From Mastigamoeba balamuthi (taxonomy: Eukaryota; Evosea; Mastigamoebida; Mastigamoebidae): 64,000 nucleotides of DNA. The DNA lies in assembly GCA_902651635.1 (NCBI GenBank), contig CACRSC010000472.1, positions 505,487-569,486 of the forward strand. The letters run 5' to 3'. This document shows, one piece after another, positions 51,001-60,890 of the stretch. The notes beneath the pieces were generated by a model that saw only the letters and a list, made by a program, of their open reading frames with translations, was not told the DNA's origin and did not search any database. A program made the position numbers and the translations under genes. The number at the start of each line of letters is the position of its first letter. The first letter of the stretch is position 1.

Positions 51001-52710
51001 CCCCTTCTCGAACGTCCTCGTGATGTTCGGCGTCGGGATGTCAATCGGGTCTGCTGCGAGCTCGTCTCTGACGAGCTTGTTGTACGTGATCACTGGTGGC
51101 GTTGTCAGCGAGATCACGTAGTGCTGGGTGTCCCTCAGCCCGATCAGGACGAAATCCCCTGCTGGAGTCGTCGGTGTGACGAACACCACCGCGTCCTGGA
51201 ATGGTGCTCCCTGCTCGAACGCGAGTGGGATGAATGCTGCCAGTGCGATCAGGTCGACACTGCCATTGCTGTTCTTGAACTTGATCGGGTGGTGCAGCCT
51301 CCTGATGTAGTTCTTGAGGTTTGCCGCGAATTTCTCGTTCACGAAGGATCGATCAGCCCCCGGGTCGATCTGGCACTCCAACGAGTTCAGCGGGCCTACT
51401 CCCACGTTGGCCTTGACGTAGATGCGCCGCTCCTTGATCGCTGATGGTGGCTCGTAAATGAGCTCGTCCTCGACGTCGCAAAGGTCGAACTCCTTCGGGT
51501 TGAGCGTCGTGTATGGGTTGATATCCTCGACGTCACTTCCGTCCGTGGTAGTGAGCTTCTCGACCGTGTCTGGCCCTTGCTTGGCTCCTGGCCCGTCCCT
51601 GGTCGTTGCCCTGACCCGGTCTCCTTGCTCGAGCTGCGACAGCTGCACCGAGGGTGCTCCACCGTCGTCGGGGGTGTCAGTGGCTCCGATCGGGACCTTG
51701 GTGGGGTTCGTTGGAGTCCTTGGGGCTTTTCTCGGGGTCGGGATCTCGATGACCTGGCAGAGTAGCGTCTGCACGAACGGGGTCGCGAACGTGCCCTTCT
51801 TGTTCATGCTGGTCTGCCGCTTCACTGCCTGGCACTCCATTTTCCCGTGGCCCTTGCTCCCACAGACGAAGCAGCGACGGTCCGCCGAGAGCTTGTCCCG
51901 GTCCTTCGGCGTGAGGAATGTCCTGATTGTGCCGTCCTCCATGATCTCGAACTTGCCGAACTCGCTCTTGGCCAGAGGTACGCGGGTCGTTGATGAGGCA
52001 GCTGCTGCGGGCGCCGTCGAGGTAGCCTGCTTCGGCTTGCTTGTCTCGTCTTTCCTTGGTTCCTTTTTGGACTGGCGGTCCGGCTTCTTCCTGTCGTTGT
52101 CCGGTCTGCCCTTGGGCCCGGACTTGTACGTGTACCCGCGCGATATGAGCGCGTCCTCGGCCCTCGCGATGTCGATGGTGGCCTTCTTGATGGTTTCGAG
52201 GTTTTCCTGCTCGAGGTCCAGGCGGTCGTAGAGGCGACGCCCGACGAGGCCCTTGCCAAACCCGCGCCGGTAGAGTCGAATTTGCACGGCCTCCGAGAGG
52301 TTCAGCGCCCTTGCGACCTGGTCCAGACGGAGCTGGTACTCGATCACCGACATGAGGTAGGACTGCTGCGTGCCCTGGTCGCTGGGCTCGTGGTACGTGA
52401 TGAGCTGTCCCGCGATTTCCAGAACTGTGGAAATTTCCGCAGGACGCGACATCTCCAGGAGCTGCGGGGCGGCGTGTGCGACGTCGCGCGCCAGGGTTTT
52501 GCCACTGAGGACCTTGTAGAGCGACCGGATCGCCAGCGAGACCACGGTGTTCGCGGGCAGTTGCTCCAGGTCGACCTCTGGGACGAATGCTGCGGCCCTT
52601 GCCTCGACGTCACGAATCCAGTGGAACACCTCCTGGAATCGGTCCGACCTGAGGATGAGGTCCTCCCAGTCGCCCGGGTTGATGTGGACCGCGGTCATGG
52701 TCGTGGCCAA
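48007..52710 (-). CDS. Retrotransposon gag-pol polyprotein
   Basis: One frame of 1,567 residues. In order: a gag-like region (about 1-300) with a CCHC knuckle near 280-293; an aspartic protease near 445-455; reverse transcriptase about 640-830 with the YIDD box near 781; RNase H about 935-1060; integrase zinc domain about 1147-1195 and core about 1210-1330; and a C-terminal chromodomain about 1500-1555. Chromodomains in chromoviruses steer insertion to marked chromatin. Gag and pol share one frame, so no frameshift signal is needed. Confidence 0.9.
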   Translation of the reverse strand: MATTMTAVHINPGDWEDLILRSDRFQEVFHWIRDVEARAAAFVPEVDLEQLPANTVVSLAIRSLYKVLSGKTLARDVAHAAPQLLEMSRPAEISTVLEIAGQLITYHEPSDQGTQQSYLMSVIEYQLRLDQVARALNLSEAVQIRLYRRGFGKGLVGRRLYDRLDLEQENLETIKKATIDIARAEDALISRGYTYKSGPKGRPDNDRKKPDRQSKKEPRKDETSKPKQATSTAPAAAASSTTRVPLAKSEFGKFEIMEDGTIRTFLTPKDRDKLSADRRCFVCGSKGHGKMECQAVKRQTSMNKKGTFATPFVQTLLCQVIEIPTPRKAPRTPTNPTKVPIGATDTPDDGGAPSVQLSQLEQGDRVRATTRDGPGAKQGPDTVEKLTTTDGSDVEDINPYTTLNPKEFDLCDVEDELIYEPPSAIKERRIYVKANVGVGPLNSLECQIDPGADRSFVNEKFAANLKNYIRRLHHPIKFKNSNGSVDLIALAAFIPLAFEQGAPFQDAVVFVTPTTPAGDFVLIGLRDTQHYVISLTTPPVITYNKLVRDELAADPIDIPTPNITRTFEKGTMPPIKLGPLITENPQWCTKFTELFTEFSDVCDPLDNQPAQLPQKFHIDILEGANVPYESDRVLSDTKKAFVKSELDKYEAIGIYVKDATIRKEEATPITVAESSPGVFRMCGDYRKKNAITVKIKYPMRYTRDVIKFCSGKRYRAKFDWKRGYWQGENDEETSRFLALNTPFGVYRPTRVTFGSCNAAPFFQNAVEYILEKEGLTEFFMNYIDDCIEAATTLEELYLNTRKFLEVCRKLHIKLNAEKCEIGFPKTHILGRVVTEDSVEVDMERLAPLRDAVFPFTMSMLQSFLGFAQWLAPFIPNYTDVVAPLWELLTSTRRRALDEGKGSKHALVQRTASTEEAFNKVITALLTPAILAQPIPGATIVIHPDACEYGIGGAVLQRDPETGELRILLLCSHKLTIGERQRMTTGEKEAYATVFLVQKARPYISGPLVVCPDHNNLRWMETSVNRRVLRWTVILSEFDYVIVFQPGEQNFIGDYFSRSFPLKKGEQYISWQPGKVVESHLVEIAEEEDVETFLVDMVGDDGHGYKDRDDVIEVVQASIENLPYELVDNVIVLNERPSVEVLVRLFVLGHSHPMAGHGGVQRTMRRISAAIKWPGMDDNVARMVRECPACQKEHAKRPHSADMGTTVAHNPFDSVFLDYIGPFQESRGCKYILVMIDRFSHWVVLEPTATTQGEPTAEVVWKRWLCIHGLVDQFYSNGAKEFMAGAFAEMCRVLHIRHHVSLPLHPEGHGAVECKNLDVESTLRCVMHKENATNSWADILAPVALVINCSYSRTLGTTLWNVVHGFAPRLPINVAMPETTAGNEPLSVAAQTTIQAASLLPRVREIQEALGKEIEATYRARAKGQIDFAVGDYVLVHFEWKTKLGFSWKGPEIVVSRDHRLIYTTESLIDHVQSKVHVNRLHQFWPGTLSLEELTAEAVNENEYLIEKIYTHKCQGTKLYFRLKYLGYPDVDDDHPDAWNEYQDVRWSPVVQEYMKTHKLRKPRIPKG

Positions 52711-52858
52711 TGTCCACAGGGTGGCTGGTCGTGGGGAACGAAAGGTGGACCACGATGGTCCGACGATCGGGACGGGTAGTAGTTCTGGCCAACGGTGGCT
52801 GAAACTGCCCTAGTGCCCACGGTGGCACGTCCCGCCAAAATAAAGCCCAAAGCGCTTT

Positions 52859-53016
52859 GTAGGGAACTGTACGACGAATGTAAAACAACGAACTGTTTTG
52901 GTCTGACGTGTGTGCGAGGTGAATCATCCTGTCAGTGAAATGACAGTGGGGAAGTGGCACGGCCACGTGGCCGGCAGTGGTGAAGTGACACGGCCACGGT
53001 GGCCCGGGCCACGACA
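52859..53016 (-). repeat. 5' LTR (158 bp)
   Basis: Partner of 47809-47968. The gag-pol start lies about 150 bp inside it on the element strand. Confidence 0.9.
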
Positions 53017-53046
53017 CCACGATGGCGCAGGCGCTCGAGTCAGCGC
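53017..53046 (+). repeat. 30-bp direct repeat, right flank of the LTR element
   Basis: Matches 47779-47808 exactly by eye. Confidence 0.85.
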
Positions 53047-53642
53047 AGAGGCAGCGCCTGCACGCCATCTGGGACCTCAGGAAGCCCAGCAACGAGCACG
53101 CGGACGACTGGATGGACATCATCCTCAACGTGACGATGGCGTCGACGACGGTGGACAGGTCACTGGTGTGGTGGCTGGCCGACGACATGTCGGAGCGAGC
53201 CAGGAGCGCGGGGTTCAAGCGGGCGTGTCCAGTGACACACGGAAACTGGAAAGGAGTTGAGGGGAGGCAGTGCGACGTGCTGAACATGCACCATGGGGTG
53301 AGCGGAGCGGAGCTGCGGAGGGCGAAGAGGAGCGGGGCGTGGGTGAACGTGTACGTGGTGGACAGCGAGTGGTTGTTCTCGCAGATGTGGGTGCTCGGCG
53401 TCGACTCTGTGACCTCCACGAACCCGTTCCCGATGACCAGGATGCAGAAGCCAGCGTGGACGCTCAGTATTTGGACGTACAGGTCGGTGTGGATCACTCT
53501 CGTGGTAGTGTTCCAGCTTCTAGTGGTTGGCCAGCTGGCAGCTGAGCTTTGGAGAGGATCGATGAAAGGGGCGGAGAAATCGAGAAGCCATAGTTTTGCG
53601 CCGCAAAGTCATCCCGATTCTCCACGGCGCGAGGCAGTCTAA
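53017..53642 (+). pseudogene. GDPD copy 3, 3' part, beyond the retrotransposon
   Basis: Opens with a second copy of the 30-bp flank, then continues the GDPD domain (HAIWDLRKPSNEHADDW, VWWLADDM, CDVLNMHHGVSGAELR) to a C-terminal helix (VWITLVVVFQLLVVGQLAAE) and stop at 53642. An ATG at 53022 opens a 206-residue frame with half a barrel, not expected to be an active enzyme. Its tail resembles copy 2 rather than copy 4. Confidence 0.85.
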
Positions 53643-54278
53643 CCGGTGGTTCCTCGCTGTATTGCACAGTGTACATAAGTCGATGCAGAAAACCGCCTGA
53701 TCGTTTGCCCGAACAGTCATCATTCCCGTAACTCGCGCTCGCAGTGCCGCGCCAGCCAACTGCTGGGGAACGAAGCACGTGTAGTAGCGCGGGAAGAGAG
53801 CGCAACTCGCTGGTGGTGGGTGGATCAGCGGCTTGGGAGGACTCGCACGCCCGGTGTTACTAGTTCGAGATGCGTCGCCATCGTCGTCGCATTCCCTTAG
53901 CATCGCCGAATTGGCAGTAGTAGCTTGGCCGGCACCAGACGTGCGCTCGACTTGTGCGGCAGCTGCGAGCCAGCTGCTCGTGTTCCCTTTGCGGATGAAA
54001 ACCAAAGCGGAAACGCGGTGGTGACTGCACCAAGGTGCAGCGCTTCTGTCATGATGTCGCAACTGCACCTTTGTCACACGATTTCGGTCTGCGGGTTCCT
54101 CAATCACTCACAGGTCCGCACACGTGACAGCCGGTTATACGACTCGACTAGTTCGGATTTCGCATTCGCATTGTTTTGCAATAGCAATCGAGCTGCACAC
54201 CCAAGCAGCCATTGCGGTCTGTGCGGGCTGCCCTCACCCACGCCAAACACAACGCACACAGTACAAAACACCCACAAA
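53643..54278. other. Intergenic between GDPD copies 3 and 4, 636 bp
   Basis: No supported gene. Less GC-rich than coding DNA; must contain the copy 4 promoter. Confidence 0.4.
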
Positions 54279-55877
54279 ATGAAGAGTGGACACCGTGACG
54301 CCCTCGTCGCCTGGTCGCTGCTGGTTGCCCTCGCGATGGCGTTTGGCCTGCTCCTATGCGCCGGGTTCTCGAACTCGTGGTGCATCTACTCGGCCTTCCT
54401 TTTCAACCGTGCAGGCCTCAGGTCCGCTGCCCAGCTCCCCTCTTCCGCCTCACCGTGGCGCCACTGACGGAGGGTCGTCGCCCACAGAGAGGTCCCGCTG
54501 GAGCTCGTAACTGCGGTGCTGGCTTGCGCCCAGGTCGCGATGTTCACAGTGCTGCTGTGCGTGCACCAGATCGGGGCCCAGCGCATGCCAGTCCCCGTCC
54601 AGTACTGCTGCGTGCTTCTCGCACTGTTCGGCGCCTCCTTGTCTGCCACGATCGTATTCGCCGACATGGCCGAAGGGGCTGCGCTGCGGTTCGTCCAGCA
54701 CTTCGCGCCGGCCCTCCATCTGCTCGCCCTCGCAGCGGCGACTTGCGCCACCTTCAAGTTCATCCGGGCGATGGTGTCCAAATTCCGCACGGAGGCCGTG
54801 GCCAAGTCGAACAGCAGGCGCCTCCTCCTCGTGGGCATCGCCTACATAGGGATATTCTACATGACCACAATGCTCCTGCTGCCACTTGTGGTCGAGCGCG
54901 TATCAACGGGGATCATCAGGGGGCCCATCCCGAACAAGCCGCGCATAATCGCGCACAGGGGCGTCTCCCGCATCGCCCCCGACAACAGCCTCGAGGGTGT
55001 CGAGGCTGCCTCGCGTGTCGGCATGTACGGCGTCGAGTTCGACGTGGCCGTCACGCGGGACGGCGTGCCGGTGCTGCTGCACGACAGGACCTTCAGACGC
55101 ACCACCGACATCGACAGAGTCTTCCCCGGACGCGCCCACGATGACCCGTCGCACTTCACGTCGCAGGAGGTGTCGAGGCTCACGCTGAGCCGCTGGTGCA
55201 ACAGGCAGTGCGACGGACCCGCCAGCAGGGAGGCGGAGAGGACGTTCAGGAAGGCCAGGGTTCCCACGATGGCGCAGGCGCTCGAGTCAGCGCAGAGGCA
55301 GCGCCTGCACGCCATTTGGGACCTCAGGAAGCCCAGCAACGAGCACGCGGGCGACTGGATGGACATCATCCTCAACGTGACGATGGCGTCGACGACGGTG
55401 GACAGGTCACTGGTGTGGTGGCTGGCCGACGACATGTCGGAGCGAGCCAGGAGCGCGGGGTTCAAGCGGGCGTGTCCAGTGACACACGGAAACTGGAAAG
55501 GAGTTGAGGGGAGGAAGTGCGACGTGCTGAACATGCACCACGGGGTGAGCGGAGCGGAGCTGCGGAGGGCGAAGAGGAGCGGGGCGTGGGTGAACGTGTA
55601 CGTGGTGGACAGCGAGTGGTTGTTCTCGCAGATGTGGGTGCTCGGGGCCGACTCTGTGACCTCCACGAACCCGTTCCCGATGACCAGGATGCGGAGGCCC
55701 GCGTGGACCATCGAGCTGTGGGTGTACAGACCTGTGTGGATACTCTCCGACCTGGCCTGCGTGACGGCGGTTGCTCTGCAGCTGTATCTCGTCCGGAGAC
55801 GAGCTCCAGACAACACCAGCGGCACAGAGCACCTCCCGGCAGACTCCAGCGTGTCGGAGCCCTCGAATAAAGCGTAA
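54279..55877 (+). CDS. Membrane glycerophosphodiester phosphodiesterase, copy 4
   Basis: Exons 54279-54421 and 54488-55877, giving 510 residues; the donor is a normal GT (GTCCGC). N-terminal helices include WSLLVALAMAFGLLLCAGF (followed by SNSWC), VQYCCVLLALFGASLSATIV and LLLVGIAYIGIFYMTTMLLL. The catalytic domain is intact (IIAHRGVSRIAPDNSLEG, GVEFDVAVTRDG, VLLHDRTFRRTTD, WDLRKPSNEHAGDW). From 54906 to about 55714 the DNA is nearly identical to copy 2, while the helices on both sides differ. The end of the reading frame overlaps an AATAAA. Confidence 0.86.
55867..55872 (+). promoter_or_regulatory. AATAAA overlapping the last codons of GDPD copy 4
   Basis: AATAAAGCGTAA places the hexamer three bases before the stop codon. 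If used, the 3' UTR would be only 10-30 nt. Confidence 0.35.
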
Positions 55878-56020
55878 ACAATTTTGTAGCGTTCAGCACA
55901 GGCGTCCACGTCACGTCGTGGCGAGCACACATCCATATCTGACCGATTTCGCGCTTGGATTTCGCCCCCTCGCTCCTCCTATCTCCAGAACCGTCGGGAG
56001 AGCCAGAGAGACACACAGCA

Positions 56021-58992
56021 ATGCGCAGCCCCGTGCTCCTCGGCGCCCTCGTGGTGCTGGCGGCGAGCCCCGCCGCCCTGTCGTGGACGTACACGCACGC
56101 GTGCGAGTGGTACGAGCAGGGCGGCCTGCCGTGCCCCCGCTCCACGTGGGTCCAGAACACCTACCGCCCCAACCCCGCCTTCGCCCTCAGCAACTGGGCC
56201 GACCTCATCGTCACCTGGTCCTGTGCGCCCGCGGCTGCTTCGAGCCCCCCGATCCCCCCAGCACTGCCCACACCCCCACACCCCCCGCGCCCCCTCGCGC
56301 CGCCCCCCTTCAGGCGATTCTCTTCGCTGTTGTCTCTCTCGCTTTCTGGTGCTTTTCTCGGTTTGGCACATTTGCATCATTCCGGGGGGAGCGGCGCCTG
56401 TAGGCCGGCCGGGCGTGCTGCGCAGAGGGCGGGACGGGGCGCATGTCCTGTCCGCCTCGGGGGCGGCAAGTGTTGCCCGTGGGGGCGGGGTTTTCTTTTC
56501 TTTTCTAGAGGGGGGGCCCCGTTTGGTTCTTCGGGTGTGCGGTTGTGTTGGTGACGCCGCTGCTGCGGTGCCCAGTGTCCCCCGCCCGCTCACCCTGTCC
56601 CCCATCCTCCCCCCCGCAGCGTCGAGGGACAACATGAACACGCAGCCGAGCAGGGCCCCGGGCATCACGGGCTACCGCACGAGCTCCAACTGGGGCGCCA
56701 GCGCCATCTCGAGCGACTCGTTCGCCTTCAGCATCAACGGTGCGCCTGTCACAGCCATTTTGCCCTCCACTTGCAGACACTCAACTGCCACGCGCCGCAG
56801 GCGTCGTCTACGGCGACCCCGTCAAGATCGACGGCGACTCGCAGCTCTTCCCCGCGGACGGCTCGTTCAGGTGCGCCCGAGAACGCGCACATTTCCCCGA
56901 GCGTTCTGTTGATTTTCCCCGGTGTGTGTGTGTGTACTCTGCGTGATCATCGCCCAGGTACCTCGCGAGGACCTACGGCGGCAACGAGGTGCCCGCCAGC
57001 CTCTGGATCACGCGCACGCTGCTCGTGCCGCCCAGGGAGCGCTTCGTCGTCGTGCGCTACACGGTGCAGAACCGCGGCGCGGCCAACGCGAGCGTCGGCG
57101 TGCTCGACTACACGTCGGCCGAGCAGTGCCAGGGCGGCTCCTCTGCCTCGTTCGACTCGTCCAGCGGCCTCTTCTCCATCGACCGCCGCTCCTGCGGCCA
57201 CGTCGTCCTCTCCGGTCCGCTCTCTCTCTCTCTCGCACACACACGTCCCCCCCTCCCCACAGCACTCAGCACCTCTCTGCAGGCGCGCTGTCGGTGCCTG
57301 GAGGCTACACGGTGCAGGCGGGCGAGTCGTCGGGCGAGCAGTCGCCGCTGGCGACGTACGCGCGCTCGGGGCGCCTCTCGGGCAGCACGTCGTACAGCTC
57401 GCAGGCGCCGCAGGTCGCCTTCGCGGCCAACGCCGTCTCTGTCGCCCCCGGGGCCACGGCAACGTTTGACTTCTTCCGCGTCGTCGCCACCGACTCGGGC
57501 GCCGCCGAGCAGATCTACAGCGGCATCACCAAGCGCACGCCCGACCTCTGGTTCAAGCAGGCCGCCGTCTCGACCAACGCCTGGCTCGACAAGGGCGTCC
57601 AGCCCAAGTGCGCCCTGCCCTGCCCTCGGCGCTCCCCCTGCTCGCGACTGACGCGCGCGTGCGACGGCGAACAGGACGCAGGACGTGTACCTGAGGTCGT
57701 ACTTCCAGATCGCGATGCTGGCGATGAAGCACTCGCAGAACCCCACGCTGGGCACCTTTGTGGCGTCGTTCCACCCGGCGTACTCGTTCAAGGTCTGGGG
57801 CCGCGACGCCGTCTTCAGCGCCATGATCATGGACGCCGGCGGCTACCACGAGGAGGCCGAGCTCTTCCTCGTCTGGCTCGCCAGGGCACAGATGCGCGAC
57901 GGCAACCAGGTGCCACGCTCTTCCCCCACCCCAGCACACGCGTCTGGGAGCCCAACCCGTGCTCACTCGGCTACTGCCACGTTCAACGCAGGGCCTGCAC
58001 ACGTGCTACTCGTGGTGGGACGGCGCCCCCGTGGGGTTCGTGGAGCCGCAGTTTGACAGCAGCGGCGCCGCGCTGATGGCGTTCTACATGCACACGCGCA
58101 TGATCCCCTCGGGCGACGTGCAGCAGTTCGTGTCCAAGGTGTGGGACCGCGTCAGGGCCATCGAGCAGTTCCTCCAGGCGCAGTCTGGCTTTGTGCAGCC
58201 CGACTACAGCATCTGGGAGGAGTCGAGCGACGGCCGCACTGGCCAGGGAATCGAGCCCAGCCACTTCACCTTCACGCAGGGCATCGCGTACGGAGGCCTG
58301 CAGGCCGCGGCGCTCCTCGAGGAGCAGCGCGGTGACTCGTGGAGGGCGCCGCAGCTGCGCAGCAGGGCCGACCAGGTAGCCCAGGAGCTCGAGAACAGGC
58401 TCTGGCTCGAGGGCCCCGGCCACTACGGCCGCTCCGCCATCGCCAACACCCTCGCCGCGGACCCCCGCGTCGACGGCTCCACTGTCGCTGTCGTCTTCAC
58501 TGGCCTGACCAAGGTACAACGTCCGCCCGGCCACTTGTCCTCTCGGCACTCACGCGACACGCCCCCTTCGCCCGGCAGAACGCAACGAGGGCCGCGCTGC
58601 ACCTCAAGGCCGTCGCGAACACGCTGACGAGGGCGGGCGCAGGCATCGCCAGGTACGAGAACGACCCGTTCTTCTACGACGGCATCTACAGCCCCGGGGG
58701 CATGGAGGTCGGCGCCGCGTCTCCGCCGTGGGGTGTCGTGACGATGTTCACCGCGTGGGCCGAGATGACCGCGTACGGCGACCACGCGCTCGAGACGGTG
58801 GGCAAGAGGCTCGCGTGGATGGTCGACCACGGCGCCCTGGGCATGATGCCCTCGGGCGAGGCCATCGACGGCGTCACGGGCGCCCCGGTGATGAGTGCGT
58901 GCCCCGACCTCTACGAGCACGCGGGAGTGTTCGCGTGGACGCTGCTGATGGCCGACGGCGTCGCCCCGGGCCCCAACCCCCTCACGTGGTAA
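56021..58992 (+). CDS. Secreted GH15 glucoamylase-like hydrolase
   Basis: Eight exons: 56021-56222, 56620-56739, 56801-56870, 56958-57214, 57283-57607, 57675-57909, 57992-58513 and 58579-58992, giving 714 residues. A signal peptide (MRSPVLLGALVVLAASPAAL) and a Cys-bearing start precede a beta-sandwich (GYRTSSNWGASAISSD, YLARTYGGNEVPASLWITRT), as in bacterial-type GH15 enzymes. The (alpha/alpha)6 barrel follows: FVASFHPAYSFKVWGRDAVF, FVQPDYSIWEESSDGRTGQG and ACPDLYEHAGVFAWTLLMAD, where WGRDA and SIWEE are GH15 substrate-site and catalytic-acid regions. Likely role: release of glucose from starch, glycogen or related alpha-glucans outside the cell or in food vacuoles. Intron 1 (397 bp) is one of the longest here. 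Confidence 0.85.
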
Positions 58993-59129
58993 ATCCTACC
59001 ACGCCCTGAAGCATAACTACTGTGGACCAAAAGAGCACCTTTGTTGGCTCACCACCACTCCGAGACTCCGGCGCGCTATCAACTGTGCTTCTGCTACAAC
59101 GAGCGGGTGCCGCCGACGGGGGGCTCAGA

Positions 59130-60630
59130 CTAGAACCAGGGCGAAAGGTGTGCTGCTGCCGACTGGCGGGCCTTGTCGACGGTGACCATAGCCATGAGCA
59201 GCACGTTCTGGCTCTTGGGTGCCGTGGTGTCTCTCCTGGTCCCGGTATATGTCGCGGTGTACTGAACGACGAGCGGGTGCGTCATGGCGGTCTCGTCCAC
59301 ACCATCGTCGATGAGCGCCTTGTCGAGCAGTGCGCTGAACTGCGCCACCCCCGAGTAGAACCCCATGTCGTTGGTCGTCGTCAGCACAACGCCATTGAAC
59401 CACACCCCGTTCAGAGTGGCCCCTGTTGCATCCAGCAAGTGTGAGACATTCAAGCAGTAGCAAGCGCAAGCGCCTCACCTGTCAGAGAAACCTTGGTTGC
59501 CGAGAAGGCGACCTTGGCGTAGACGGTCGAGCCGATGAAGAAGCCAACCGACGGAGAGCTGAAGCTGTCGTCTGAGTAGGTGGTCATCGTAGCGTTGACG
59601 ACGACGCTGTCGACCAGCTGGCCGACGAAGGAGCCCGTGCTGAACTGGAACCGGATCCTGATTGTGTCCGAGACGCCGGCCCGGATGGGGCACGCGCCTG
59701 CGTCGATGCCCAGGCACTCGAGCCCCAGCGTGGCCTCGAGGCTCACCTCGTCGTACGACGTGACCCCGGCAGCCGGCACCGACGTGAACACAAAGTCCTT
59801 CCACGTGTGCGTCGCAGTGAAGGCCGCGTCGCTCTCCGAAGCGAAGGCAAACGTGCCCAGACTCGGGTTCCAGTTGGAGACGTTCTGCGGCCCGTGTTAG
59901 CCGGCGAGATGCACGCTGAGGAGAAGAGAGTACCTGGAAGGCGCTGATGTGGAAGGGCTTCTGGACGCCGACGACAAGCGTGAGGCTAATTGCGTTGCTG
60001 GGCCCGTCGGGGACGACCCTGATGTCGAGGTTCGTGACGACGGGGTGCGCGTTGACAGGGTCGTAGACGACGACGGTTGGCGGCGACACGACGACGCGGT
60101 CCTCCAGCTGAACTGTGAAGGGCACGTCTTGCGACCCCGTCCTGGTAAAGTCCCCTCCATCCGCCGTTCCGCTCACGTTCACGATGGTCTGCTCGTACTG
60201 GTAGCACGGGCTCGGCAGTCAGCAGCGATTCGGAATGCGGTTCTCGCACCTTGACGACTATGCTCCCGGAATACGTGCGCAGAGTCCCCCCGGTTGAGAC
60301 CGAGAGCCCGCACGCAGCGAGGTTGTCGGCGTTCCAGACGAATGTGCCTAGAATGACGTCGCTGTAACACGCCACCGGCGACGACGACGGACCGCCGATG
60401 ACCGAGAGGTTGCAGGCGGACGCGTTGTTGCGCCCGACGTGGAACTCCGTGTATGAGCGGCCCACGATGTCGCCAATGCGGACCTTGAACGTCAGGGCGT
60501 CGATGGACTTGAACCCCGTGTCCGTGTCGACGACCAGCCTCGGGGGGTACATATTCGCGGCCGTGGCATTCTCGCTGCAGGCGCCACTCGCGACGCCAAC
60601 GAAGAGAGCTGTGCACAGGAACCAGAGCAT
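59130..60630 (-). CDS. Secreted beta-rich protein, family not recognised
   Basis: Four exons, 60250-60630, 59934-60197, 59479-59884 and 59130-59422, giving 447 residues. Signal peptide MLWFLCTALFVGVASG. The mature protein alternates Thr/Val/Ser-rich strands (IDALTFKVRIGDIVGRSY, FVWNADNLAACGLSV, LTLVVGVQKPFHISAF, IRIRFQFSTGSFVGQ), suggesting serial beta-sandwich domains like bacterial or protist adhesins. Cys are few. The protein ends without a membrane helix (AAAHLSPWF), so it is secreted or truncated relative to a membrane-bound ancestor. It lies head-to-tail with the Cys-rich receptor gene upstream. No enzyme motif was seen. Confidence 0.6.
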
Positions 60631-60890
60631 CTGCAACGCCGGCTATGGAGAATGAGGAGGTCGGAATGGAGAAGCGTTGGGCGCTGCAGAGGCACCTGAG
60701 GGCACGACCACTCTGCGACAGTGGCGAATGAAATTGCAGTTCTGAAAATAGCACCTTTCGCCAAGGAATGATAGTATCGCATCTTCAGATCACCTACTGT
60801 CGCTGAAGATAGCTGAAGATATATCCATCTCAAGCAAGCTCTGCAGCTCCCACCCTCGTTTGCATTCGTTTTGCGTATCAGGTGATTGAA

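Larger units (their letters stand above)
47809..53016 (-). mobile_element. Ty3/Gypsy LTR retrotransposon, chromovirus-like
   Basis: A 5,208-bp element on the minus strand, inserted in GDPD copy 3. It is bounded by LTRs of 160 and 158 bp and holds one long gag-pol frame. A purine-rich stretch next to the 3' LTR (47969-47981 on the plus strand) suits a polypurine tract. Domain order protease, reverse transcriptase, RNase H, integrase, chromodomain places it in Ty3/Gypsy. It looks whole. The LTRs are the same apart from one dinucleotide repeat unit, so the insertion is young. No envelope gene was seen. Confidence 0.92.
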
